Below are positions 50,963-59,992 of a DNA stretch of 64,000 nucleotides, in pieces (within the stretch, counting starts at the first letter, position 1; each line of letters opens with the position of its first letter). The notes under the pieces were generated by a model. The model was not told where the DNA came from. It saw only the letters and a program-made list of their open reading frames with translations, and did no database searches. This stretch comes from Methanoculleus sp. 7T. Lineage in GTDB: Archaea > Halobacteriota > Methanomicrobia > Methanomicrobiales > Methanoculleaceae. The stretch covers positions 1,240,001-1,304,000 of the forward strand of contig NZ_JALPRP010000001.1 of assembly GCF_023195915.1 (NCBI RefSeq), read 5' to 3'. A program made the translations under genes and the position numbers.

Positions 50963-51439
50963 TCACGAACTGGTATCGGCCTGACCAACCCGCACTTCCA
51001 CCGTCCGGTTGAACGGAACCTCGAAGGTCGCGATACCGTAGTCGAGGACTCCCGAACCGTTCACCTGGAGCGTGACCGCCCCGTCCCGCAGTGCCAGGAG
51101 GAACGCCTGCACGAGTCGCATGTTATCGACGGTCACCGGGATGGAGACAGAGGTGTTCCCGCTGGCCTGCACCTTAAACTCCCCTCGCTCTCCGTGCGCG
51201 AGGAAGACCGGCTGGCCGTCGTCGAGGAAATAGACGTCGAACGAGACCCGCGTCAGAGTGGCGCCGACGGGGTTTGGGTTATCGACGGTGAGCAGCAACA
51301 GGAGATCGACGCTCTCCAGCGTGATGTTCTCGATCTCGGCCCCGTCAACGGTGACGGTCGGCTCCTGGAGCCTGGGAACTGCGCAACCGGCGGTGCAGAG
51401 CAGGATGAGTATGAAGAGGGGGACGGCGGCACGCCACAT
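50963..51439 (-). CDS. LEA type 2 lipoprotein
   Basis: 158 residues. Lipobox LCTAGC sits at the end of the signal. The domain has ENITLESVDLLLLLTVDNPNPVGATL, the LEA14 (LEA_2) signature, and VSIPVTVDNM. It is membrane-anchored outside; LEA_2 domains may bind stress partners. ATG 51439 has a TATATCC box at 51463-51470. Confidence 0.82.
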   Translation of the reverse strand: MWRAAVPLFILILLCTAGCAVPRLQEPTVTVDGAEIENITLESVDLLLLLTVDNPNPVGATLTRVSFDVYFLDDGQPVFLAHGERGEFKVQASGNTSVSIPVTVDNMRLVQAFLLALRDGAVTLQVNGSGVLDYGIATFEVPFNRTVEVRVGQADTSS

Positions 51440-51462
51440 GCAAGCCCGGTGCACCTTCCCAG

Positions 51463-51470
51463 GATATAAG
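51463..51470 (-). promoter_or_regulatory. TATA box of the LEA lipoprotein
   Basis: CTTATATC, 27 bases before ATG 51439; leaderless. Confidence 0.5.
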
Positions 51471-51498
51471 CATACGCGACCGGGGTGAGGTGAGCACC

Positions 51499-52494
51499 TC
51501 ACCCCGGCGGTCCCGCGTAGATGAGCATCGGCTCGACGGGGGAATATTTCCTGACCCGGACGTTGTCGGCGTAGAAGTGGTGCGGCTCGCCCGAGTCCCA
51601 TGCGGAAGATCCGATCAGCGCGAAATCCGTAAAGACCGTCTCATTCGGGACCACCGAACCGTCCGAGAACCGCGGTGTCGCGTTCCCGATGTATTCGCCG
51701 TCAACCCAGACATGTTCGACGGCGTTCGGCGTATCCACGACGATCGTTACGTGATACCACGTATCCGTCTCCGCTCGGGTGTCTGCGGAGAAGTTGCGGT
51801 GGGCGCCGTCGTAGTACTGCACGGAGCCGTTCCGGAGATGGAGAGCGTACATTCGGTCGGCCCCGCTCCAGAGTTGGATATAGCCCGACCCGCACCACTT
51901 CCCGAACTCGCTGACCCGGAAGTCCCCCTCGATGACCACCGGACCTGCGGAGATGTTTGCGAGGCAGATCCGGTTGTTGGCGAGGTGCCTGAGGTCGGGC
52001 TCGGAGACGTTGATGTCGCCTGCGTATGCGCCGCCGTTGACGACGGCCGACTGAACCTCGGCGTTCGAACCGCAGAACGACCACCGCGAGAGGTCTCGGC
52101 GCTCGTAATCCTCAAAGAAGGTGAAGACGGCGTCGGGGTCGCTCGCGTCCCGAGCCTCCGGGTTGCCGTAGAGCATGGTCAACTCCTGCGTATCTACGGG
52201 GAGGGCAAGCCAGACGTGGGCGTAGGAGCCGTATGTGGCGTTTTCTATCCAGTAGGGAACTGGGGTCCCGTTCTCGTCTACAAACCGGACGTCGGCAAAG
52301 TCCGGCCGCATTCCCGGGAGGTATGTAGCGTTGAAGAAGACCTCCAGCCCCTCGATCGCAGAGGAATTGTCGACCGCTACCGCTTGCCGCCGGGTGAACT
52401 GCTCGGCGTCCAGATCGAGGGCCCCGGCAGGAACCGAGGCGATCAGAAGCGCCGCCAATACTCCTCCGGTGAGAATAAACCAGTCTTTGTCCAT
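51499..52494 (-). CDS. Exported DUF2341/LamG-like surface protein
   Basis: 331 residues. A signal (LAALLIASVPAGA) precedes RQAVAVDNSSAIEGLEVFFN and VPYWIENATY, VDTQELTMLYGNP, all of the DUF2341 domain, then a LamG-like region (DLSRWSFCGSNAEVQSAVVN, TWYHVTIVVDTPNAV, EHVWVDGEYIGNA). It is probably secreted or loosely wall-associated; no C-terminal anchor is visible. The 4-Cys set may form disulfides. Confidence 0.84.
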   Translation of the reverse strand: MDKDWFILTGGVLAALLIASVPAGALDLDAEQFTRRQAVAVDNSSAIEGLEVFFNATYLPGMRPDFADVRFVDENGTPVPYWIENATYGSYAHVWLALPVDTQELTMLYGNPEARDASDPDAVFTFFEDYERRDLSRWSFCGSNAEVQSAVVNGGAYAGDINVSEPDLRHLANNRICLANISAGPVVIEGDFRVSEFGKWCGSGYIQLWSGADRMYALHLRNGSVQYYDGAHRNFSADTRAETDTWYHVTIVVDTPNAVEHVWVDGEYIGNATPRFSDGSVVPNETVFTDFALIGSSAWDSGEPHHFYADNVRVRKYSPVEPMLIYAGPPG

Positions 52495-52618
52495 TGATAC
52501 CACCGTCCTTGCGGGAACTTCGGCCCCCTCATATGCCCCACCCCTATATGCAGATAACGGCCCGCCGCACCCCAATGCTGATGTTCCCTGGGGAGGCACG
52601 GGTATACGGACGATTGCC

Positions 52619-53857
52619 GTGAATGACGCCATCACAACTGTGATCATCGGAGGAGGCCCCGCCGGGCTCTTCTGCGCCCTGCAGGCAGCGGGCGAGGGGC
52701 GGAGCGTGATCCTCTTTGAGAAGAAGCCCGCGCCTGGGCGAAAACTCCTCCTCGCAGGGACGGGGCAGTGCAACATCACCCACGATGGGGAGATCTCTGG
52801 TTTTCTCTCCCGTTACGGCGATCACGGGGCGTTTCTCCGGCCCGCGCTCATGAACTTCACGAACCGGGACCTCATTGAATTCTTTGCCGCCCGCGGACTT
52901 CGCATGAGGGCGGAGCCGGGCGGAAAGATCTTTCCGGAGACGCGGAAGTCTGCAGACGTCCTCGCCGTCCTCCTCGCGGAGTGCGCCGGCCGGGGGGTGG
53001 ATCTCCGGTGCGGTGAGGCCGTGCGGGCCGTCTCTCGGGACGGGGACGAGTTCGTCATCCGGACTGAGAAGGCGACCATCCGGGCCGACGTGCTCGTCAT
53101 CGCAACCGGCGGGGCCTCCTACCCGGCCACAGGCTCGACCGGGGACGGCTACGCCTTCGCCCGGGAACTTGGGCAGCCGGTCACGGAGGTTGCCCCGGCG
53201 CTTGCCCCGGTGTATGTCCGGGACTACCCGTTTGCCGACCTTGCGGGGATATCGTTTGAGAACCTCTCGATCTCCGCCTACCGGGACGGGAAGCGGGTCC
53301 ACCGGCAGACCGGCGACCTCCTCCTGACCCACACAGGGCTCTCGGGCCCGGGCATCCTCGACGCCTCGCGCCACATCCTCCCGGGCGACGTGCTCAGGGT
53401 CGCGTTCCTCCCGGATGCGAACACGGAGGCGGTGCGGGAGCGGGTCGTCGATGCGGTCTCGGCGGGCGGGGTCAGGCAGGTAAAAACCGTTCTCTGCGAC
53501 CTCCCCCTTCCTGAACGGTTCGTCCGAAGGCTGCTCGATCTCGCCGGCATCCCGCCGGAAAAGACCTGTGCGCACCTTGAAAAGAAGGCCCGAAACGCCA
53601 TCGCAGCATCCATCGCGGAGTTCCCGTTCGTGGTGGAGAGGCTTGGGGGATTTGCCGAGGCAATGGCAACGAGGGGCGGAGTTGCTCTCGACGGGATCAA
53701 CCCAAAGACGATGGAGTCGCGGATCGTCCCGAACCTCTACTGCATCGGTGAGGTGCTCGATATCGACGGCGATACCGGGGGCTACAACCTGCAGGCTGCA
53801 TTCTCCACGGCGGCCCTCGCTGCACGGCAGATCGCCGCCCCCCGCCCGCCCAGGTGA
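52619..53857 (+). CDS. BaiN/HI0933-type flavoprotein
   Basis: 412 residues. Rossmann motif VIIGGGPAGLFCALQAA, FAD motif GRKLLLAGTGQCNIT, and C-terminal YCIGEVLDIDGDTGGYNLQ are the HI0933 family marks. It is a flavin oxidoreductase of unknown substrate. The GTG start follows a TATAC box. It overlaps nothing but is divergent to the DUF2341 gene. Confidence 0.9.
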   Translation: MNDAITTVIIGGGPAGLFCALQAAGEGRSVILFEKKPAPGRKLLLAGTGQCNITHDGEISGFLSRYGDHGAFLRPALMNFTNRDLIEFFAARGLRMRAEPGGKIFPETRKSADVLAVLLAECAGRGVDLRCGEAVRAVSRDGDEFVIRTEKATIRADVLVIATGGASYPATGSTGDGYAFARELGQPVTEVAPALAPVYVRDYPFADLAGISFENLSISAYRDGKRVHRQTGDLLLTHTGLSGPGILDASRHILPGDVLRVAFLPDANTEAVRERVVDAVSAGGVRQVKTVLCDLPLPERFVRRLLDLAGIPPEKTCAHLEKKARNAIAASIAEFPFVVERLGGFAEAMATRGGVALDGINPKTMESRIVPNLYCIGEVLDIDGDTGGYNLQAAFSTAALAARQIAAPRPPR

Positions 53858-54051
53858 CCCCGCCTTTTCCTGCGAATCAGGGGCCTGAGTCCGGGCCCCC
53901 TCGCTCACCAAGACCGCCCACAGGAGGTGCGCTGTAGGTGCTCTCCGCCGGCTTCCTCCTGGAAAAGGGCGTATCAGGAATATAAATGCCTCAATCAAAA
54001 TAGATATTTTATTATATACTCCAGATCATTAAATTGTATTGAGATAATAAC

Positions 54052-54597
54052 GTGTTTTGGAGCATTCTTCAAGCGATTCTCCTCCTCCCTGTACTCATCC
54101 CCCAAGGAAGCCTGATCTACGACGGCGGATCCGGCATTCCCGGGATCGGCATCGCCGGGGAGGCGTCGGTCGACGGCATTGCCGCTCTTTCCGCACGTTC
54201 GGACCCCTCCCCCGACGCATTCATCGACCAAGTGGATCGGGCGACGTTTGCCTGCGTCGACGGTACTCCCCGCCTCTTCCCGGTGGGTCTGAACACGACT
54301 CTCGCCTATGGGGTGGGCGATTGCACCGACCTCGCGCTCCTCAGGGTGGAGGTTCTCCGCCGAAACGGGATACCGGCCCGGCCGGTCCACGGCCTCATGG
54401 TCTGGGATGCTGAGACGTTCCGAACCGATGCCCTCCACATTGAGGTTCTCGGGAGGGGCGTCGCCGTCCACGACTGGGTCGAACTTGGGGATGGCCGGAC
54501 GATGGGCGCCTACGAAGGGGTTCCGGGAGTCAGATGCATAAAGACCGGGAACGGTGTCTGTCTCCAGCCGGCCTTCGAGGCGCTGGGCTACCTCTGA
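54052..54597 (+). CDS. Transglutaminase-like exported protein
   Basis: 181 residues from GTG. A hydrophobic N-terminus suggests export. YGVGDCTDLALLRVEVLRRNGIPARPVHG, DALHIEVLG and AVHDWVEL provide the Cys, His, Asp triad of transglutaminase-like peptidase folds. The substrate is unknown; the protein may have a role in surface maturation. Confidence 0.8.
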   Translation: MFWSILQAILLLPVLIPQGSLIYDGGSGIPGIGIAGEASVDGIAALSARSDPSPDAFIDQVDRATFACVDGTPRLFPVGLNTTLAYGVGDCTDLALLRVEVLRRNGIPARPVHGLMVWDAETFRTDALHIEVLGRGVAVHDWVELGDGRTMGAYEGVPGVRCIKTGNGVCLQPAFEALGYL

Positions 54598-54644
54598 GGG
54601 GCATTTCCGGGAAGGTTCAATACCTAGTGCGCCATACGGGCAGT

Positions 54645-54920
54645 ATGAGCGTACTTGCGGGGCTTCTCGCCCTGATCTTGGTGGTCCTTATCGCCGTCCT
54701 CCTCTTCAGGTTCCTCAAAACCATGATCGCCCTCGTCATCAACGCCATCGTAGGGGTGATCTTCCTCTGGCTCATCAACGTCCTCAACCTGATGAGCATC
54801 GTCGGCCGGCCCGATATCCCCATCAACCTGATCACAGTCCTCATCTGCGCCATCGGCGGGGTCTTCGGTGTGCTGATCACGGTGATCCTGCACCTCCTCG
54901 GGGTACCGCTGACGCTGTGA
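54645..54920 (+). CDS. BofA-like membrane protein
   Basis: 91 residues with three hydrophobic helices, with IGGVFGVLITVILHLLGVPL, as in the SigmaK-processing regulator BofA family. In archaea the family's function is unknown. ATG 54645 is chosen by similarity. Confidence 0.82.
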   Translation: MSVLAGLLALILVVLIAVLLFRFLKTMIALVINAIVGVIFLWLINVLNLMSIVGRPDIPINLITVLICAIGGVFGVLITVILHLLGVPLTL

Positions 54921-54951
54921 GGAGGGATAGGTCCTGCCGCCCTCGCTCCGC

Positions 54952-55443
54952 CTACGCGGCTGGTGCAGCCACTGCCACGATTGTCCGGGCCAACTCCTCG
55001 ACCTTTCGGTCGAACTGCCCGGTATCGACCTCGCTCTCAACCGTGAAGGCGGATGAGACGAACCGCATCCCCTTCGCCTCAAGGCTCTTCCTGACGATCG
55101 CGACCGCCTTCTCAGCCCCGGAACCCCCCATCTCGACGAGCACCGAGAACGGCTTTCCCGAAGCGTTCGTGACCCGGGAGAGGTACTCGTTGACGTAGGG
55201 CGGGATCTTCTGCGACCAGACCGGCGTCGCGACGACCAGAAAGTCGACGCCCGCAAGATCGGTCGCTGTGGGGCGTATCGCGGCCCGCATCCCGAACGCC
55301 GCCATCATGCCTTTCCTGAACATCCCCACCTCGGAGACCGGTTCGATCTTCGCAAGCCTGCCGCCGATCCGCTCCGCGAGCGCAGCCGCAACCTTCTCCG
55401 TATGTCCCTGCCAGGAGTAATAAACGATAAGGACCATCGCCAT
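54952..55443 (-). CDS. Flavodoxin-family protein
   Basis: 163 residues. LIVYYSWQGHTEKVAAAL is the FMN-phosphate loop; DFLVVATPVWSQKIPPYV and VEMGGSGAEKAVA complete the flavodoxin fold. It is an electron carrier or a NAD(P)H:quinone-type reductase. ATG 55443 is used, ATG 55437 is possible. Confidence 0.88.
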   Translation of the reverse strand: MAMVLIVYYSWQGHTEKVAAALAERIGGRLAKIEPVSEVGMFRKGMMAAFGMRAAIRPTATDLAGVDFLVVATPVWSQKIPPYVNEYLSRVTNASGKPFSVLVEMGGSGAEKAVAIVRKSLEAKGMRFVSSAFTVESEVDTGQFDRKVEELARTIVAVAAPAA

Positions 55444-55572
55444 CACGCCACGCGGCATAGCAGGTTCCTCCTATATATGAGTAACAGGGTGCAACTCGTG
55501 GGTGCCGCAGCGACCCCGGAAGAGGGTGCGGGGGCGTAACTATCATATTCTCGCCGCCCGCAACCTCAAGAC

Positions 55573-55752
55573 ATGCAGGAATACGCTCCCGGCATCGTTG
55601 GCGAGGTCAAATACGCCCGTCAGGACGGCGGGTACTACGTGCAGTTATACGACCGGGAAGGGACCCCGGTCGGCAGGACCGGGCTCTGGAGAACCGAGGC
55701 GAAAGCAAGGGAGGCGGCCCGGAAACTCGCGGAGAAGATGAGGGGGGAGTGA
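55573..55752 (+). CDS. Small hypothetical protein, 59 residues
   Basis: A short protein with a beta hairpin (VGEVKYARQDGGYYVQLYDREGTPV) and a charged helix (RTEAKAREAARKLAEKM). ATG 55573 sits 27-30 bases downstream of a TATCATATTC box. No family is recognised; host-like codon use supports it. Confidence 0.5.
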   Translation: MQEYAPGIVGEVKYARQDGGYYVQLYDREGTPVGRTGLWRTEAKAREAARKLAEKMRGE

Positions 55753-55756
55753 CCCC

Positions 55757-56701
55757 TCACGGTGTTCCCGGGTGCGCCTGGATGTAGCGGACGAGGCCGG
55801 CGATGCACCGGTTGTGCGGCGCCTCGATCCCGTGGCGCTCCCCGAGGAGCGCGATATACCCGTTGAGAAGGTCGATCTCGGTCCGGCGGCCCTGCCGGAC
55901 ATCGTAATACATCGAGGGGTAGACCGCGGCAAAGTCGGGGACCTGCACCTCAAAGAGGTAGGTCAGGTAGTCGTCGGCGGTTGCCCAGGGGAGCCGCACC
56001 CCTTCGGCGCCGGCGACGGCGAAGGTCTCGTGGATGAGGCCGGCAACGATCTCGCGGATATTCTCGTCGGCGGCCGCCCCGACCGGGGATCTGAGGACGG
56101 CGCATATCGGGTTCACCGCGATGTTGAGGAGCGCCTTGGTCCACTTCCCTGCCCGGATATCGTCGCTCGTCCCGACCGGGATGCCGGCGCGCCTGATGAT
56201 GGCGATAAGCCGTTCGAGCGCTTCGCCGCCGTCGCCGGACCAGACCCCGAAGCAGATCGGGGCGCTCTCGCTCTGGACCCGGACATGCCCCGGACCTGCA
56301 ATCGAGAAATTTGTCGTCACGGTCCCGCCGATGACGGTGTCGGTGTACTGAGCGATGATATCCTCGTTGCCGATGCCGTTCTGGAGGCTCGCTGCCGGCC
56401 GACCCCTGAGCACCCCAGCGTACTCCTCGCAGATCGCCCGGGTGTCGGTGCCCTTTGCGGTGATGATGACGAAGTCGACCCCGGGAGGGACCTCTTGCGG
56501 CCCCGCGACACAGATAATGCCGCCGACGGTGCCGGTCCCCCAGATGCCCTCCATCACGAGCCCTCGTTCCCGGATAGCACCGGCATGCACCGGCCGGCAT
56601 GCCGCGTAGACCGTCGCCGTCCCCGCCAGTTTGCCGGCGAGCGAGAGGCCGACCGCCCCTGCACCGAGGATCAGGACGACCGGGCGCTGTAACGCTTCCA
56701 T
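55757..56701 (-). CDS. Ketopantoate reductase family protein
   Basis: 314 residues. NADPH motif VLILGAGAVGLSLAGKL, NGIGNEDII, and a C-terminal helical region with GKWTKALLNIAVNPICA carrying the catalytic Lys are those of PanE/ApbA. It may reduce ketopantoate for coenzyme A synthesis; archaea also use other PanE relatives. It is convergent to the small 55573 gene with a 4-base gap. Confidence 0.88.
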   Translation of the reverse strand: MEALQRPVVLILGAGAVGLSLAGKLAGTATVYAACRPVHAGAIRERGLVMEGIWGTGTVGGIICVAGPQEVPPGVDFVIITAKGTDTRAICEEYAGVLRGRPAASLQNGIGNEDIIAQYTDTVIGGTVTTNFSIAGPGHVRVQSESAPICFGVWSGDGGEALERLIAIIRRAGIPVGTSDDIRAGKWTKALLNIAVNPICAVLRSPVGAAADENIREIVAGLIHETFAVAGAEGVRLPWATADDYLTYLFEVQVPDFAAVYPSMYYDVRQGRRTEIDLLNGYIALLGERHGIEAPHNRCIAGLVRYIQAHPGTP

Positions 56702-56845
56702 ATACTAGTAGCCTCTGTTGGACGCGGAAGAAGATAATGATACGGCACCCAAACCCATGCCGCGAATCCGGGAGCGCCCACCCTGTCAATCGTTCACGCA
56801 AGAAGCGTTCGCTTTTCATACCCGGCGCACAAGAGATCGTATCAG

Positions 56846-57676
56846 ATGAAGTACGTCACGAAGGCCGACGGCAGCCTGCAGCCGTTCGACCGGGGGAAGG
56901 TGCGGCGGACGCTTGGGAACCTGGGCCTCGGGGCTGGGGACGCCGACCGGATCGCCGCAGAGATCGAAGAGTCGGCACCGGATGGGGTGAAGACGGCCGC
57001 GGTCCTCCGGATGATCCGCACCCGGGCCCGTGCCGTCCGCCCCGCCGTCGCGCACCGGACCAACCTCCGGAGAGCCCTCGCCCTCCTCCGCCCGAAACCG
57101 GACTTCGAGGAGTTCGTGCGGGTCCTCCTCCGGGAGCACGGCTACCAGGTAGAGACGGGATGCGTCCTTGCCGGGCGGTGCGGGGAGCATGAGGTGGATG
57201 CGATCGCGCAAAAGGACGGCACTACCATCTTCGTCGAGGTGAAGCACCACGTCGACCATCACCGGATGACCGGCCTCGATGAAGGGCGGATCGCCCGGGC
57301 GATCGTGGAGGACCTCCAGGAGGGGTTCCGGTCCGGGAGGTGCACCGTCTCCATCGACGGCGCCCTGATCGTCTGCAACACCAAACTCTCCGAGCACGCA
57401 AAGCGCTACGCGACCTGCCGTGGGATCGGGCATATCGGATGGGACTACCCAAAGGTGCAGAACCTCAGGACGATGATCGAGGAGACGCAGTCCTACCCGG
57501 TCACCATCGTAGCGGGGGTAAGCCCATCGATCGCCGCCAGGCTGGCTGCTGCAGGGACCCTCACGGCAAAACAGATCGCCTACGGCGACGCCGGCACAAT
57601 CTCCCGCAACGCGGGCGTTCCGCTCCGGGAAGTGCTGCTGATCGCCGGACGCGCGCGTGCCATCCTCGAACCCTGA
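56846..57676 (+). CDS. ATP-cone plus restriction-endonuclease-like protein
   Basis: 276 residues. An ATP-cone like N-terminus (YVTKADGSLQPFDRGKVRRTLGNLG) is followed by a PD-(D/E)xK nuclease domain: HEVDAIAQKDGTTIFVEVKHH has the D...ExK core. The C-terminus (IAARLAAAGTLTAKQIAYG) resembles a helix-hairpin-helix. Known as a conserved archaeal type; could be a nucleotide-gated DNA nuclease. Confidence 0.85.
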   Translation: MKYVTKADGSLQPFDRGKVRRTLGNLGLGAGDADRIAAEIEESAPDGVKTAAVLRMIRTRARAVRPAVAHRTNLRRALALLRPKPDFEEFVRVLLREHGYQVETGCVLAGRCGEHEVDAIAQKDGTTIFVEVKHHVDHHRMTGLDEGRIARAIVEDLQEGFRSGRCTVSIDGALIVCNTKLSEHAKRYATCRGIGHIGWDYPKVQNLRTMIEETQSYPVTIVAGVSPSIAARLAAAGTLTAKQIAYGDAGTISRNAGVPLREVLLIAGRARAILEP

Positions 57677-57679
57677 CGA

Positions 57680-58600
57680 TCAGGAAGACCCGCCGATTGC
57701 CCGGAGTTGCTCTTCGGTCGGGTTGATCAGGACGATCTCGGGCCGGCAGTTGAACCGGAGGTCCACCCCGGCGACGCTCGCGCTGCAGACACCGCGGGAG
57801 ATGTAGGTCGGCGTCCCGTTCGTCTCGAACATCCCGGCAAGTTCGATGGCGCCGTGGTCGTTGAGCTGCTCGATGACCGGGAAGAGGAACTGGCCTCCGT
57901 GGGTGTGGCCGGCGAGGATGAGGTCGGCGTCCCAGTCGGCCCTGCAGGAGGGCTCGTGGATGAGGTAGACGGTGAATGCGTCGCTCGCCGGGATATCGGG
58001 CGGGTCGGCCATCCCGGCCCACCCGTCGTCGAGGCCGACGACGACGACCTCTTTGCCGCCGACTGGGACCCGGACGTAGTCGTTCCTGAGGACGTGTACC
58101 CCGTTCTCCTCCAGCACCGCGGCGAGTTCGTCGGCAAACACGGTGTCGGCGGAACCGTCCTTCAGGGCGGAGAGGTCGTATCCGGTAGCGGTGACGTCGG
58201 CCGACGCACGGACGGCAAGTACTCTCTCAAGGCCGGACGGGCCGTCGGTCCCCACCCGGTAATCGTGGTTCCCAAGCACGGCGTAGGCCGGTGCGTTGAG
58301 CGAACGCCAGACCGATTGGGAGGCGAAGTCCGACTCGTCGCCGGTCGTGAAGTCACCGCCGATCAGGACGAGGGAGGGGTTTAAGCGATTGACCTCGCCG
58401 ATTACCTCCCGGACGTGGTCGATGTTGGATGCCTTGACGTGGGGGTCGGTGATATAGACGATGCCTTCGGGTGCCCCGTCGATCTCGAGGACGGTCACGT
58501 CGACCGTCCGCGCCTCCCAGGCCATGTAGCCGGTCATAGTGGGGAGCATGATGAGCATGAAGAGGGCCAGGTACTTCGGGGGAGGCATCTTTTGGGTCAC
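57680..58600 (-). CDS. Membrane-anchored metallophosphoesterase
   Basis: 306 residues. An N-terminal transmembrane helix is followed by the calcineurin-like motifs ITDPHVK, GGDFTTGDE, GNHDYR, and AGHTHGGQF. YkuE-type length. The GTG start 58600 lies about 25 bases after a TATAAATA box at 58621-58630; ATG 58588 is an option. It probably acts on lipids or nucleotides at the membrane surface. Confidence 0.9.
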   Translation of the reverse strand: MTQKMPPPKYLALFMLIMLPTMTGYMAWEARTVDVTVLEIDGAPEGIVYITDPHVKASNIDHVREVIGEVNRLNPSLVLIGGDFTTGDESDFASQSVWRSLNAPAYAVLGNHDYRVGTDGPSGLERVLAVRASADVTATGYDLSALKDGSADTVFADELAAVLEENGVHVLRNDYVRVPVGGKEVVVVGLDDGWAGMADPPDIPASDAFTVYLIHEPSCRADWDADLILAGHTHGGQFLFPVIEQLNDHGAIELAGMFETNGTPTYISRGVCSASVAGVDLRFNCRPEIVLINPTEEQLRAIGGSS

Positions 58601-58668
58601 GATATTTATTCACTCTCTCGAATATAAATAGGGTCCGATGGGCTTGACCCTCTGGGGATGGGTGTGTG

Positions 58669-59334
58669 TCAGCGGCCCTCCGCCGGTTCGGCCGGATCGC
58701 CCCCTACGTCGCCCGGTCTCGGGTGGTGGGACGGGTCGGCAAAGAGCCGGATAAACTGGTGCCCCTCCACCTTCGCAAGCGCGATAGCGGCAAAGACAGC
58801 CACAATCGTCGCCCCGACGAGATCGACGAGAAGGTCCGACATGGTGTCGGTGTTCCCGAACTGGAGGTTTGTGCCGAAGACTTGGTCGAAGACAAACTCG
58901 TAGATCTCCCAGGCCGCTCCGGCCGCCAGCGTGAATATCAGGATGAAGACGACGATCGCCGGCCGGTTCAGCCGGACGTCCCCTTGGTGGTCGGCGAGGA
59001 TCGCCGCAAAGAAGGCGAGGAGCGCGACGGTTATCGAGGAGACGAGATGCGTCAGTTTGTCGTAGTAGGGCGCGAAGAGGACGTAGTAATCCCCGACGTG
59101 CCCCATGACATGGAGATAGAGGGAGACGGCGATGAAGAGGTTGACCTCCCAGGGCAGGCAGAGGCGCATGTTCCTGGTCATGAGGGACGGCACCATCGTC
59201 AGGAGAAAGGCGACTCCCGACGAGAACCCGAGGAAGTACTCGCCTATCGCGAGGCTGTAGGCTACGGAGAGGAGGATGAGCCCCTGGATGAAGTAGGTGA
59301 GGTAGACGCCGCGTGACGGGTCTGGGCACGTCAT
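58669..59334 (-). CDS. YjdF/DUF2238-like membrane protein, copy 2
   Basis: 221 residues with about six helices. YYDKLTHLVSSITVALLAF, AAWEIYEFVFDQVFGTNLQFGN and DTMSDLLVDLVGA correspond one by one to the protein at 20843-21454, so the two are paralogues. ATG 59334 is used; a TATATATT block lies near 59365. Function is unknown. Confidence 0.82.
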   Translation of the reverse strand: MTCPDPSRGVYLTYFIQGLILLSVAYSLAIGEYFLGFSSGVAFLLTMVPSLMTRNMRLCLPWEVNLFIAVSLYLHVMGHVGDYYVLFAPYYDKLTHLVSSITVALLAFFAAILADHQGDVRLNRPAIVVFILIFTLAAGAAWEIYEFVFDQVFGTNLQFGNTDTMSDLLVDLVGATIVAVFAAIALAKVEGHQFIRLFADPSHHPRPGDVGGDPAEPAEGR

Positions 59335-59515
59335 GACTGTATTTTGGTTGATATATTCTCGGCAATATATAGTCGTCCCCGGGGCGGTGGTCTTCGCCCG
59401 TCGGGAGATGATCGCTCGGCTCCGCCGGTATGGCGCCGCGGCCAACAGAAGCGAGATCTCCGGCCTTTGCGGTTGTGTCCGCACCCTCGGGAGAATACTT
59501 GATAAGTTAGAAGTT

Positions 59516-59523
59516 GTATAAAT
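59516..59523 (+). promoter_or_regulatory. TATA box of aIF1A
   Basis: GTATAAAT; a transcript starting about 26 bases on would have a leader of about 24 bases before CTG 59570. Confidence 0.5.
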
Positions 59524-59569
59524 AGGACGCACGGAAGAACCATATACTCTGACTGATGGGGTTGATGAA

Positions 59570-59896
59570 CTGACCGAGCCTACAAAGCGCAAACCCGATT
59601 CCAAAGGAGGAGAAGCGGGAGAAGAGATTATCCGCGTGCGCTTGCCGAACAAGAGGAACCGAGAGATGTTCGGAAGCGCTGAACTGATGCTGGGCGCAAA
59701 CCATATCAAAATCCGCTGCTTCGACGGCGTGACGCGCATCGGGCGGATCAAGGGCAAGATCAAGAAGAAGGTCTGGATACGGGAAGGCGATGTCCTGATC
59801 GTTGTTCCGTGGAGTTTCCAGGACGAGAAGTGCGATATCGTATACCGCTACACGAGACCCCAGGTGGAGTGGCTCCGGAAGAACCGGTATCTCTGA
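59570..59896 (+). CDS. eif1a: Translation initiation factor aIF1A with apparent CTG start
   Basis: 108 residues. [56 protein letters not shown] and the C-terminal [17 protein letters not shown] are aIF1A (OB fold). It helps place the initiator tRNA on the 30S subunit. The in-frame codons upstream of the first GTG (59636) contain no ATG, GTG or TTG back to the TAA at 59519; CTG 59570 would give a normal N-terminus ([13 protein letters not shown]) of family length. Confidence 0.85.
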   Translation: MTEPTKRKPDSKGGEAGEEIIRVRLPNKRNREMFGSAELMLGANHIKIRCFDGVTRIGRIKGKIKKKVWIREGDVLIVVPWSFQDEKCDIVYRYTRPQVEWLRKNRYL

Positions 59897-59926
59897 TATT
59901 CTCCTTCTTAGGAACATATTTTTTAC

Positions 59927-59960
59927 ATGGCCGCCCGGCGGCGGGAGAGAGGGCGGCCAT
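59927..59960. other. Strong hairpin between convergent aIF1A and pilin operon
   Basis: ATGGCCGCCC and GGGCGGCCAT form a perfect 10-bp stem with a 14-base loop. It lies between the 3' ends of two convergent units, where it can stop or protect both transcripts; TTTTTT is just to its left. Confidence 0.6.
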
Positions 59961-59992
59961 TCTCTTGTGCGGATGCCGGAATCAAAAATAGA

